A stretch of DNA of 64,000 nt, taken from positions 558,001 through 622,000 of the forward strand of contig JAHQRK010000016.1 in NCBI GenBank assembly GCA_019828595.1. Direction: 5' to 3'. The notes under the pieces are model-generated. The model saw nothing but the letters and a program-made list of their open reading frames with translations. It did not search any database and was not told the DNA's origin. Within the stretch, counting starts at the first letter, position 1, and each line of letters begins with the position of its first letter. Below, piece after piece: positions 1 to 9,033 of this stretch. A program made the position numbers and the translations under genes. This DNA is from Aphanomyces cochlioides. Its lineage: Eukaryota; Oomycota; Saprolegniomycetes; Saprolegniales; Verrucalvaceae.

Positions 1-822
1 GAGTACAGATGAAGCCACACAATCGCCATAGTCCACGAGAGCTTGGGATGCAATGGCACTCTTGACGAGTGTGAACGAGTCAGGGTTGTCAGCCAAGAAC
101 AAGTTGACTGGAGTGGCATCCCCACCGATGGTGGCACGTTGAACGTCTGCGATCTTGTACAACGCGGCAACAGTCGCATCGTCCTTGCAAGATCGAGCCG
201 CCACGTTGACTCGACCAGTGCTGTAACCCTCGATTGGTGTCGCCTTGCTGCACAGAGCACTCGTGAAGACGTCGACACAATGAGCTGCGCGCTCCGTCGT
301 GGCGAAATCTTGAATCACGTTGCAGTCCAACAGACACTCGACCAGTGCGAGTTCGGCATCACAATAGGCTTGAGTGTTCCAGAACTGTTTGAACTCGAAT
401 TGCCCAGGTGGAGGTCCTTTCGTGGTGGTTGGCTTGGGCTTTGGAGTCGGTTTCTTCGTGGTTGGTTTGGTCGTTGGAGCCGCATAGCCATACCGAGGAC
501 GTCTCGTAGTAGTATACGAATACGATGGTGGTGCCGTGGTTGGTTCATAGTAATCATCGTATTCAGACGAGTCGTAGTCATAGTTGGCAGGCGGACGAGT
601 TGTAGGACGGGCATAGCCTGCTGGCCTTGGACGTCTCGTTGTCGGTGCGTACGTTGGTGGTGAGTCATAGTCGTCGTCGTAGTCGTTGTAGTCCTGCGAG
701 GCATCGTAGTCGCCATAGTCTTCGTAGACAGGAGCAGGAGTCGCTCCATAGCCATTTTCAGACGACGGTACCCCAAATACTGCAATTGGGGCGAACGCAG
801 CAACCGCGAAGCAGACCTTCAT
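1..822 (-). CDS. Partial copy of the crystallin-repeat surface protein gene (N-terminal 274 aa)
   Basis: The ATG is the complement of 820-822 and the gene runs off the left edge of the window, so only the N-terminal 274 residues are visible. It encodes a signal peptide (MKVCFAVAAFAPIAVFG), a Tyr/Asp-rich and Pro/Thr/Arg-rich low-complexity segment, then the start of a Cys-containing region. It matches residues 1-274 of the complete gene at 1090-4752 at every base except position 701 (g here, t at 4631), which makes residue 41 Ala instead of Asp. The two genes are head to tail, with 267 bp between this start and the stop of the downstream copy. This is either a very recent tandem duplication or an assembly or haplotype duplication. 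Whether the copy is full length cannot be seen. Confidence 0.75.
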   Translation of the reverse strand, partial: MKVCFAVAAFAPIAVFGVPSSENGYGATPAPVYEDYGDYDASQDYNDYDDDYDSPPTYAPTTRRPRPAGYARPTTRPPANYDYDSSEYDDYYEPTTAPPSYSYTTTRRPRYGYAAPTTKPTTKKPTPKPKPTTTKGPPPGQFEFKQFWNTQAYCDAELALVECLLDCNVIQDFATTERAAHCVDVFTSALCSKATPIEGYSTGRVNVAARSCKDDATVAALYKIADVQRATIGGDATPVNLFLADNPDSFTLVKSAIASQALVDYGDCVASSVL

Positions 823-878
823 AGCGACTCAGCGTTTTCGGAAGTGAGATCTTTGAGAGGCATGCGAAGGGCGCCACA
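1..878. repeat. Long direct repeat, left copy (878 bp, one mismatch)
   Basis: Bases 1-878 equal bases 3931-4808 with a single visible difference (701 g versus 4631 t). The match covers the 5' part of the surface-protein gene and about 56 bp upstream of its ATG, then stops abruptly. The left end is cut by the window edge, so the full repeat may be longer. The offset between the copies is 3930 bp. Confidence 0.95.
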
Positions 879-1089
879 TTGGAAGCTCAGCAATGTGATT
901 GGTGTCCAAATTTCACGTCGACGTGATTTGCTTCTTTGCGATCCAAGCCGGAGATTGCGGATGGTGTCAACCACAGCCATCAATCCTTGCGACGACACAA
1001 GAGAAAGCTAAATATGCATCAATATGTATTCCAATTAAGAAAACTACAATGTGCTACACCACAGACTCGAGCTTCCAAGTGTTGTTGAT

Positions 1090-4000
1090 CTACATCATCT
1101 GATGGTATGGCATGGCATCGGCACTGGACTGACTTCGAATCTGCTGGAGTGCAACTTGAGCCAACGCAATGACTGCAAGACCTGCGGCAAAACCAGCGGA
1201 ACTCAACAGCAACCAGTTTGTCGGAGTGTCCTCGACGGCGACGAGAGATCGATATGTGGCTTGGTATGGAGGGATGTACCGATTGTGCGCATGGTACGAA
1301 TCGCTCGATTTGCTTGTCGCCTGTTCGGAGCAATCAACGTATCGAGACGCCAGACAGGATGGGTTGTAGCACGTGTCTGGATTTGGTTCCAATGGAATGA
1401 TGCGTCCCCAGTTGATGGACACTCCAGTGAAAGCATTCTTGCACCATTCGTTCTGGTCCAGATACGACGAATGCGTGGGTCGAGGAGGCTTGGGACCCAA
1501 ATGGGCGAGCCATGCAGCCTTGGACGCATTGTCCCACTTGAAACGCAGTGACTTGACTGTAGCAAGGAGGGAGTCGTCACAGTTGAAGAAGTTGAGGGCG
1601 GCGATGAAAGCCGAGTATTGAGCAGATGTGAGGTTTTGGGCGGCACCGGCGACAAACGCATGCTGGTGGAGAATCTTGCTGATGTAGCCTTCTCGGTTGT
1701 ACACAAGGGGAGCATCAGCGTCAGCATTAGGAGTGAGGTCTCCCTTGTCACTCTCTGAGTAGACGATCGCAGTGTACTCGATGTCAGCATCCGCAGGACA
1801 CACGCCTGGGATCGTTGAACTGTATTGACCAGGTTTCAATTTGGTCTTCTTCTTGGCCTTGGCATTTTGTTGCTCCAAGACATTGGCAAACGAACGACAG
1901 CAACGTGTGTGCATACGGAAACGAGCAAGGTGGCGCGGACAGTAGGAAGGATCTGGCCAACTGACTGTGTAAGCTGGTGCGCATTCGTCGGGCGTGTTAG
2001 ATGCCAAGATCCACGCTTGGGAGTAGAGGAGTGTGTTAGAAGCATTGACCAACGTAGCATTTGGCGTATTTGGCGTGTTGAATGTCGTGATGGCTGAATA
2101 GGCAATCTCGGTTGTAAGACCAAAGTCAGCAAACCTGGTAGGGTTTGAGCAATTGTTGCCAATCGGTGTGACTGGGGTGTAGCTCAGGTCTTGGACTTGG
2201 CCAGACTCGACAAATTCCACTGTGTATTTGTCAATCGAGTAGCAGTAGTCTCCCGTGTCGACACCAGCAAAGAATGCAATGAGCGACAGAGTGTAGAAGT
2301 GCTCACAGGTATCGCGGATGCCTTTTGGTGGGGTAATCGGATCGTATGGAGTGCCGCCAGGAAACTGGGATGAATTGCCACCAGCGTATGTCTTGGGTGA
2401 CCATGTCTTGGTGACTGGATCATAAACTTGGGCCGGGAAATGGAAAGCAAGATCTGAAAGAGGAAAGCCAGGGAGATCAATGAGATCAGGTGCTTGGAGG
2501 CCAACATTTGAAACAGTTGGCAGAATCGCAGGAAGAGGAATGAGCAGTGGAATGACCGTAATTGACCTGACATTGTTGGTCCAAGTCGCTCCAAGCCAGG
2601 TTGTGCTCGATGTTATGGCCACAGAGCTGCCTTGCTGGTTGGGTTGGCTATATAGGATAACTCTGTAGTAGGGCAATACGGTGAGAGATGCGACGGTTGG
2701 CAACGTAGCAGGAACAATGTTGAATGAGCCCGTGGTAAAGCCCAGCCGAGTGCCCACAAATCCATTCTGTGCAAAAATGTACGCGACGAGTGGTTCGACG
2801 GAGATAGATCGAACATTGTTGAAGAAAGGGGTTCCAACAATAGATGTCATAGTTTGTACAACAAGCGAGTTTCCTTGCTGGTTATACCCAGCGTACAACG
2901 TCACTTGGTAGCCGACAACAGGAGTCACAACGAATGCGAAGAGAATTGATCCAGTCGCGGCGTTTGTGTTGCCGACTGGATACACGTTCGTTCCGAAGAT
3001 TATCGTGAAGTAAACGCCGGCATTTTCAACTGAAACAGACTGAATTTGATTGTCCCATGCTGATCCCACGAGGTTTGCTTGAGCACTGTACGAGTTGGAT
3101 GGTCCTTGTTGGTCCAGTTGGTTATACACAGTCACAAAGTAGGGGGGGGCAATTCTTAAGGACGATACGGCAGACAATTGTGGACCATTCAAGTTGGATT
3201 TACCTACTGGCAAGGTCGTCGGGGTGCCGAGAAAGTTTCCATTCAAGTAGACAATGAGCGGATCAAAAACTTCGATGCGAATCGACCTGGTTAACGTGAG
3301 AGCGGGGGGACTTGTCACTGTCGCATTGGTTACTATCGGGATGCCGACACCACCTTGGTTGGGCAGGAAGTAGAGAGTAAGTCTATACCCAGTTGGAACA
3401 AAAATGCTTGATATAGAACTGACAAAGTTGTAGTCACCCACTGTGAAACTTTGGCATGTGCCACCAAAGAATGCGGACGAGCAAAGCAGAACTCGGTTCG
3501 GATCGCCTTCCACAACAGCCGTGTAATTTGGATTGAGTCGTTGGTTGATAGCAGTATAAAAGTTGGGACGCACAAGAAGTGAAGCAGTGTTAATGGCATG
3601 ACCCTTGGAAGAGTATGAGACTTTGGTTGCCTTGGTCGAAATGTCTGAGGAGCCTTGGATGAGACGGCCAAGAAGTTCGGCTTCAGATGGATGGTGAGGT
3701 AGAATAGCATTTGATGCATTCGTCCACGTGCCGTTGTGGAGTTCTGGATCGGTCCACACTGTGCCTTGACTCAACACTTCACTGAGAGGGAGCTCAATGC
3801 GATAGTTGTTTTCCGCGAGGTTGTCGTATGTTTCCCATTCATTGTTGGTGCACGTCTTCAAAATAGAGTTGAGGCACTCGCTCGTTTCATCACCAAAGTA
3901 CTTCTGGGCATTACAAGTGTCAGCAAAGTTGAGTACAGATGAAGCCACACAATCGCCATAGTCCACGAGAGCTTGGGATGCAATGGCACTCTTGACGAGT

Positions 4001-4752
4001 GTGAACGAGTCAGGGTTGTCAGCCAAGAACAAGTTGACTGGAGTGGCATCCCCACCGATGGTGGCACGTTGAACGTCTGCGATCTTGTACAACGCGGCAA
4101 CAGTCGCATCGTCCTTGCAAGATCGAGCCGCCACGTTGACTCGACCAGTGCTGTAACCCTCGATTGGTGTCGCCTTGCTGCACAGAGCACTCGTGAAGAC
4201 GTCGACACAATGAGCTGCGCGCTCCGTCGTGGCGAAATCTTGAATCACGTTGCAGTCCAACAGACACTCGACCAGTGCGAGTTCGGCATCACAATAGGCT
4301 TGAGTGTTCCAGAACTGTTTGAACTCGAATTGCCCAGGTGGAGGTCCTTTCGTGGTGGTTGGCTTGGGCTTTGGAGTCGGTTTCTTCGTGGTTGGTTTGG
4401 TCGTTGGAGCCGCATAGCCATACCGAGGACGTCTCGTAGTAGTATACGAATACGATGGTGGTGCCGTGGTTGGTTCATAGTAATCATCGTATTCAGACGA
4501 GTCGTAGTCATAGTTGGCAGGCGGACGAGTTGTAGGACGGGCATAGCCTGCTGGCCTTGGACGTCTCGTTGTCGGTGCGTACGTTGGTGGTGAGTCATAG
4601 TCGTCGTCGTAGTCGTTGTAGTCCTGCGAGTCATCGTAGTCGCCATAGTCTTCGTAGACAGGAGCAGGAGTCGCTCCATAGCCATTTTCAGACGACGGTA
4701 CCCCAAATACTGCAATTGGGGCGAACGCAGCAACCGCGAAGCAGACCTTCAT
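1090..4752 (-). CDS. Secreted, membrane-anchored protein with beta/gamma-crystallin-like repeats (1220 aa)
   Basis: Single uninterrupted ORF starting at ATG (complement of 4750-4752). Order seen: signal peptide (about 1-18); acidic Tyr/Asp-rich stretch (about 33-60); Thr/Pro/Arg-rich mucin-like segment with TTRRP and TTKP repeats (to about 135); Cys-rich domain (about 145-330) with N-glycosylation sequons; a region of about 420-740 with at least five repeated beta-strand units carrying 'Y-N-Q-x-x-Q-G-x-S' and 'W-x-N-x-x-x-S-x-x-V' patterns, as in beta/gamma-crystallin folds; a second Cys-rich part; and a hydrophobic segment near the C-terminus (LLLSSAGFAAGLAVIALAQV) followed by a short polar tail. 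This suggests a type I surface or cell-wall protein. The crystallin assignment rests on motif appearance only, and no enzymatic role is visible. It is divergent from the 621-aa gene at 5246, which has a similar layout. Confidence 0.8.
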   Translation of the reverse strand: MKVCFAVAAFAPIAVFGVPSSENGYGATPAPVYEDYGDYDDSQDYNDYDDDYDSPPTYAPTTRRPRPAGYARPTTRPPANYDYDSSEYDDYYEPTTAPPSYSYTTTRRPRYGYAAPTTKPTTKKPTPKPKPTTTKGPPPGQFEFKQFWNTQAYCDAELALVECLLDCNVIQDFATTERAAHCVDVFTSALCSKATPIEGYSTGRVNVAARSCKDDATVAALYKIADVQRATIGGDATPVNLFLADNPDSFTLVKSAIASQALVDYGDCVASSVLNFADTCNAQKYFGDETSECLNSILKTCTNNEWETYDNLAENNYRIELPLSEVLSQGTVWTDPELHNGTWTNASNAILPHHPSEAELLGRLIQGSSDISTKATKVSYSSKGHAINTASLLVRPNFYTAINQRLNPNYTAVVEGDPNRVLLCSSAFFGGTCQSFTVGDYNFVSSISSIFVPTGYRLTLYFLPNQGGVGIPIVTNATVTSPPALTLTRSIRIEVFDPLIVYLNGNFLGTPTTLPVGKSNLNGPQLSAVSSLRIAPPYFVTVYNQLDQQGPSNSYSAQANLVGSAWDNQIQSVSVENAGVYFTIIFGTNVYPVGNTNAATGSILFAFVVTPVVGYQVTLYAGYNQQGNSLVVQTMTSIVGTPFFNNVRSISVEPLVAYIFAQNGFVGTRLGFTTGSFNIVPATLPTVASLTVLPYYRVILYSQPNQQGSSVAITSSTTWLGATWTNNVRSITVIPLLIPLPAILPTVSNVGLQAPDLIDLPGFPLSDLAFHFPAQVYDPVTKTWSPKTYAGGNSSQFPGGTPYDPITPPKGIRDTCEHFYTLSLIAFFAGVDTGDYCYSIDKYTVEFVESGQVQDLSYTPVTPIGNNCSNPTRFADFGLTTEIAYSAITTFNTPNTPNATLVNASNTLLYSQAWILASNTPDECAPAYTVSWPDPSYCPRHLARFRMHTRCCRSFANVLEQQNAKAKKKTKLKPGQYSSTIPGVCPADADIEYTAIVYSESDKGDLTPNADADAPLVYNREGYISKILHQHAFVAGAAQNLTSAQYSAFIAALNFFNCDDSLLATVKSLRFKWDNASKAAWLAHLGPKPPRPTHSSYLDQNEWCKNAFTGVSINWGRIIPLEPNPDTCYNPSCLASRYVDCSEQATSKSSDSYHAHNRYIPPYQATYRSLVAVEDTPTNWLLLSSAGFAAGLAVIALAQVALQQIRSQSSADAMPYHQMM

Positions 4753-4808
4753 AGCGACTCAGCGTTTTCGGAAGTGAGATCTTTGAGAGGCATGCGAAGG
4801 GCGCCACA
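3931..4808. repeat. Long direct repeat, right copy
   Basis: Partner of 1-878. It lies inside the complete 1220-aa gene and reaches 56 bp upstream of its start. Beyond 4808 the two flanks differ (ttggaagctc on the left copy, cattttgccc on the right), so the promoters diverge sharply. Confidence 0.95.
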
Positions 4809-5245
4809 CATTTTGCCCATCAATCCATTTCATTGGTGCCGAAAATTTCGTATCCAATCTTAGTCGAAAAAAACTTTTTTCTTCATATCTCTCATATCGA
4901 GCCACGATTGCGTGTATAGATCCAATACCTTGCTTGAGAACGATGCGGGGGAGATTGAATCGACCAGCATTTGTTGTGTTTACGGTATCTCCTTTTGCTC
5001 TTTCCTAGGTCAACGTGATTCACCACCGAGTCGATCGACGAAGGAACGACTTCATTGTCATGAGTTTGATTGACCGAATGTTCGGATAATATCCGGATGA
5101 AACCGCTAAGTGTTGATTGGCTACAAATTTTCATTGGATGCATTTGATTGGTGCCAAAATTTTCAAATCCAACTTTAACTCGACTTGCGATCTTTGACCA
5201 GCGACGACCGTCCAGCAGCCCACTCCTGCATTTGCGAGCTCCAGT
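4753..5245. promoter_or_regulatory. Divergent promoter region between two surface-protein genes, with repeated CCAAT-type blocks
   Basis: This 493-bp gap holds no gene. It contains related blocks on the pattern TGATTGGTGCCAAAATTT at 4831-4848, 5114-5132 and 5145-5163; a fourth lies at 896-913 upstream of the left partial copy. Two blocks are followed by a similar tail (tccaatctta-gtcga at about 4853 and tccaacttta-ctcga at about 5167). A half-palindromic ATCCGGAT lies at 5091-5098. ATTGG is an inverted CCAAT box, so NF-Y-type binding is possible but inferred. Confidence 0.5.
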
Positions 5246-7111
5246 ATGATGCTACCTCAACGCTTACTTGTGCCATTCGCGCTTGCGGTGGCTGTGTTTG
5301 CCAATTACTACAAGCCAACACCTGCTCCTGCTCCAGCTCCAGGCTATTCCAGTGGGTATGATGACTATGACGACGACGACTATAGTCCCCCCAGCTTGCC
5401 ACCCCCAAAGAAGGTTCGCTTCAAGGCTCCATTCAAAGCGTTTGATCCAAACCACCACACTGCGGTGTTTGCGCACTTTCGCTCGTGTGCCTCCGTGTGT
5501 ACGAAGACCGATGACTACACACCGTATGCCTCCAACTCGGATGCGTGGGCTGCCTTGGCCGCCATTGGCAGCTATTCGGCATGTGTAAGCTCGTGCGTTG
5601 CCCATGAGATCCTCCAACTCGTCACGTACTACAAATCAACTTATGCTAAGCTGCTTGACATTACGGAAAACCAACTCCGGCTGGCGCGTGGTTACATTGC
5701 AGGCACGACCGACTTCGACTTGATTGGAAATCGTACACATGTCGGCTATTCGTGCTGCCTCCCTGACTATTATTTTGTCCCGTGGTCGAAGATCACGATC
5801 CCTGTGCCAATCTACTTTCAAGATCAAGCTCGTTACGTGCCAGAGGCCCCCCTAGACGAATCTCCTTCGAGTACATCCGCTCCAGCATACGTTCGTGCTG
5901 ATACTTACTTGAAATATTGCAACAATGTCGGTGATGGCGATGATGACAACGTGGACTGGAATGCTATCGATGACGGTAATGGCATCGGTGGCCTTAAAAT
6001 CTCTTGCGATCAGGACCTTGTTACCTACTTAACTGAGGTGAAGCAAGGCCTTGGACAATCCATCCTCCATCCTTATTACGCTCAATCTGTCCCTGATGGC
6101 GCATGTACCCAGCGTGCCAACTGCAACGTGAAGCTCAAGCCCAACCCGAAGGGCGTGTCGCTTCCGCCTTATGTTTGTGTAGCTGAGAAAACCTTGGCGT
6201 ACTATGCGTCGAACCGCGGGCTCTTCTCCGAGAACAAAGAAGATGATGCATCGTACTTGACTGAGCTTGTGTACAAAGAAGTCAACTCAACCACTGGAAA
6301 CTGTGACCCATTGACTTTCTTGTCCAATTCTACTGACAATTCCACTTGGCTCACCATCACGTTTAAGAAGATCTCGTCGAAATACATCGACGTGTACACG
6401 GTGATCAACTTGCCACAAGCCAACTATGAGTACTTTTGCGATCTCTCGTACAACGTTTCGATTACGAAGCTGCCAAACACTACTGATCTCAGCTGTCTGC
6501 GCTACATTGATACCGCTGAGTACTGGAGCATCTGGGGCAAGTTCTACTACCATCATGGAGCAGTCGAGTACTGCAATGCTAAGCAGTATGTGAACCATTT
6601 ACAATTCCATGCTACGTATACTGGCACTTGCGAAGGCTACGAAGATGTCGTCGATGTCCAAACGCTCAGACAGCAATATATTACCGGCAGCGGACAAATC
6701 CCTGGCCGACCATACTGGGACGAAACGTACTCGATTGCATGCTTATATCGCATCTTTTCGCTCAAGTGTGACTGCATGCAAGCTGTGCTCAATTGCTACA
6801 CGCAGTATGCTCACTATTCTGGCATCGTGGGCAAAACGCTTGGTCGGGCCACGTCCATCTTGTGCGGGTTTGTGCTCTGCCAAAAGGAAAGCGTCTACAA
6901 ACTTTTCATGAATGCCCAGGGATTGAGCCATACTCAAATCCTTGCCGAAGTTTTGCTTCAAGCGACCGGACAGCTCGAATCATCGGCGTGGAATCCAGCT
7001 TCGACTGCATTCTTGTCGTTTGCCGCTGGCATGCTTGCGTTCATAGCTGCTAAGCAACTCGCTCCGCGTGCCAAGAGCACCATGGAAGATGGTTATGCCA
7101 ACCTAATTTAA
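5246..7111 (+). CDS. Secreted, membrane-anchored Cys-rich protein with acidic Tyr/Asp stretch (621 aa)
   Basis: Single-exon ORF starting ATGATG at 5246. A signal peptide of about 19 residues (LLVPFALAVAVFA) is followed by a Pro/Ala/Tyr segment, an acidic 'GYDDYDDDDYSPPS' stretch near residues 37-50, a long Cys-rich region with paired CC and CxxxC spacing and several N-x-T/S sequons, and a hydrophobic segment close to the end (AFLSFAAGMLAFIAAKQLA) with a short polar tail. No enzymatic motif is recognised. The order of modules (signal peptide, Tyr/Asp/Pro-rich spacer, Cys-rich body, C-terminal helix) is the same as in the divergent neighbour at 1090-4752, so both may be cell-surface or wall proteins and could be co-regulated from the shared 493-bp gap. 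Similarity in the central parts is not obvious by eye. Confidence 0.8.
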   Translation: MMLPQRLLVPFALAVAVFANYYKPTPAPAPAPGYSSGYDDYDDDDYSPPSLPPPKKVRFKAPFKAFDPNHHTAVFAHFRSCASVCTKTDDYTPYASNSDAWAALAAIGSYSACVSSCVAHEILQLVTYYKSTYAKLLDITENQLRLARGYIAGTTDFDLIGNRTHVGYSCCLPDYYFVPWSKITIPVPIYFQDQARYVPEAPLDESPSSTSAPAYVRADTYLKYCNNVGDGDDDNVDWNAIDDGNGIGGLKISCDQDLVTYLTEVKQGLGQSILHPYYAQSVPDGACTQRANCNVKLKPNPKGVSLPPYVCVAEKTLAYYASNRGLFSENKEDDASYLTELVYKEVNSTTGNCDPLTFLSNSTDNSTWLTITFKKISSKYIDVYTVINLPQANYEYFCDLSYNVSITKLPNTTDLSCLRYIDTAEYWSIWGKFYYHHGAVEYCNAKQYVNHLQFHATYTGTCEGYEDVVDVQTLRQQYITGSGQIPGRPYWDETYSIACLYRIFSLKCDCMQAVLNCYTQYAHYSGIVGKTLGRATSILCGFVLCQKESVYKLFMNAQGLSHTQILAEVLLQATGQLESSAWNPASTAFLSFAAGMLAFIAAKQLAPRAKSTMEDGYANLI

Positions 7112-7236
7112 GCACACCCATCCATCTCGACAAGGACTAGCGCGGCATTCCATTTGTATCCTTTAGTAAATGTCCATTTGTATCATCTTTCGCCCTTTGT
7201 GGATACATAGACGATAACTTTACCTCAATGGATTTG

Positions 7237-7309
7237 CTTTACGTAAAGTATCATGGATGTGTTGTACGTAAAGTTCACTTTACCAAGTTGGAGCTTGGTT
7301 TACGTAAAG
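7237..7309. repeat. Three copies of a TTTACGTAAA-type palindrome
   Basis: CTTTACGTAAAG is at 7237-7248, TACGTAAAG at 7265-7273 and TTTACGTAAAG at 7299-7309. Further 'actttacc' and 'aactttacc' relatives lie between and before them. The cluster falls in the 280-bp convergent gap between the 621-aa gene and the FAD oxidoreductase gene, so a role in 3' end formation or as a protein-binding array is possible but only inferred. The rest of 7112-7391 shows no gene. Confidence 0.55.
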
Positions 7310-7391
7310 CGAGCCTTTGTAAATACATTACGTTCAGCGATGTATCTTCATTGACAAGCAATTGATAAAGTCTTCCCGGAAATGAAATGAG

Positions 7392-8876
7392 CTACAAGTG
7401 AGAGGTTGGCTTCAAGCTGGGATCGCGAAGCTTGACAAGGCCAAAACGTGAAATTGGATGAGTAAGAGCATGGCGATGCTCTCCCAGCTCAATTGTGTTC
7501 GATGAAATGTCCAAATGGTGATCTGCCAGCTCTTGGAGCGACGGCAATCGAAATTCCACGACAGATTGCTTTAAACGTGGTGGTGCCGCCGAAGCCACCA
7601 AAGAACCAACATATTCACCGATGGCAAGCGAGGCTGTTGCGCCTGTGGAGCGAATACCACCTACAGTAACCCAATGGCGGGCCTGGTCGAAGTCGATTTG
7701 GTAGTCGCGGTGCTCTGTCGCGGGACGAAGACCTACGATCGTCAAGGGTGAGAAGAATCGCGAGAAAAACAAGACCGGCATAGCTGCCAACGATGGGGCG
7801 AGTTGATAGTGCTGGAACGATCTTGACAGCGGTTTGCCGAAGCATTGAAAGTACTTCGGGCGTGTTGGCTGCATTATCCCGTGCCTCTTGGTCTTCAGCA
7901 GTAGGTCCAACAAGGACGTGGCCGTAGAGCGTGCGAAAGACGAACACACCTTTGGTTCGATCGGTTGGAATCGGTTGGATAATGCTCTTTACGAGGTCTG
8001 GTGCGTCATAAACCACGTATTGTCCTTTCCTTGGCCGAATCTACATTGTTATGTCATAAACAGTGGAGTTAATGAATCACACGTGGAATGGAACAGAGGG
8101 TGAATGGATACGCTCAACAATGTCTCCATAGAGACCGGCACAATTGAGTACATAATGAGCTTGTACCGGGCTGTGGTTTGCGCAGTTTAATGTCCATACG
8201 CCCTATGCAAGCAAGATGAAAGAGCGTCAACTGCGAGGGTGATACGTTAGAAAATGTGCCACTGTTGACTTCGTACTCAAGACGAACTGATCCACCATTC
8301 GCAATGCCATGGTGTACGTACGCCAAAGGCAGTAACCACGGCTCGATCACGGTTTCACCTGGAACGAGGACCGCGCCATGAGCCCCGGGCGCTAGATATG
8401 GCTCAAGATTGTACAATTCCTCCTTGGAAAGAAGACGAACTTCCTTGTCACCTGTAATAACAGTGAAGAATTCGTGTAAGAAATCTGTACCAATATTGTG
8501 GTTTGCCTCGATGATATGCGGCAATGCTGCCAATTCTTCCTGAGTCCAAGCGACGACCAGACTTCCAACGGGGGCAGAAGGAAGTCCAAGTTCTCGGTAT
8601 ACTTTTGGATTAAGCAACATCGCACGCCGAATGCATCGTCTCTACAGTCATTATTTCGTGCGCATCCGTCAAGGTCATGGCAGTACGCACCTCAAGAGAA
8701 TCTTCTGGGGCGTCATACCCAGTGCAAGCAATGCCAGAGTTACCACAGCTCGCTCCATGCACAAGATTCGAGTTCTTCTCAAGAAGTACCACGGAATATC
8801 CACGCAGAACTAGGTCGCGGAACACAGCAGCTCCAACGACACCGCCGCCGATCACAGTCATGTCAAAGACTTGCAT
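7392..8876 (-). CDS. FAD-dependent oxidoreductase, DAO / GlpA-LhgO type, multi-exon
   Basis: The start is the complement of 8874-8876. The N-terminus has the dinucleotide-binding fingerprint (MTVIGGGVVGAAVFRDLVLRG, ending in an acidic residue, LLEKNSN) followed by the FAD-contacting HGASCGNSG. Exons joined by GT-AG introns of about 45-50 nt include 8691-8876, an exon starting at 8641 that continues to about 8260, then one reading WTLNCANH and YVLNCAGLYGDIVE, then 'PRKGQYVVYD' with 'GVFVFRTLYGHVLVGPTAED', and a final exon ending at 7392. The last carries the family signature VGGIRSTGATASLAIGEYV, where the isoalloxazine end is bound. The family oxidises substrates such as glycerol-3-phosphate or 2-hydroxyglutarate; the substrate cannot be decided here. 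No clear mitochondrial presequence precedes the FAD motif. It diverges from PRP38 across a 157-bp gap. Confidence 0.75.
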
Positions 8877-9033
8877 TTTGGATCTTTCCCGTCAAACAAG
8901 AAATGAGAGAGAAATGATACAAAATATTTTTTATTGACCAATCAACAGCGGATATTGATAGCCTTTTATAAATAATATTTGATCTGGGCTATTAAATATA
9001 AGAGGTTTATTCATATGCCCTTCATTCTCCACG

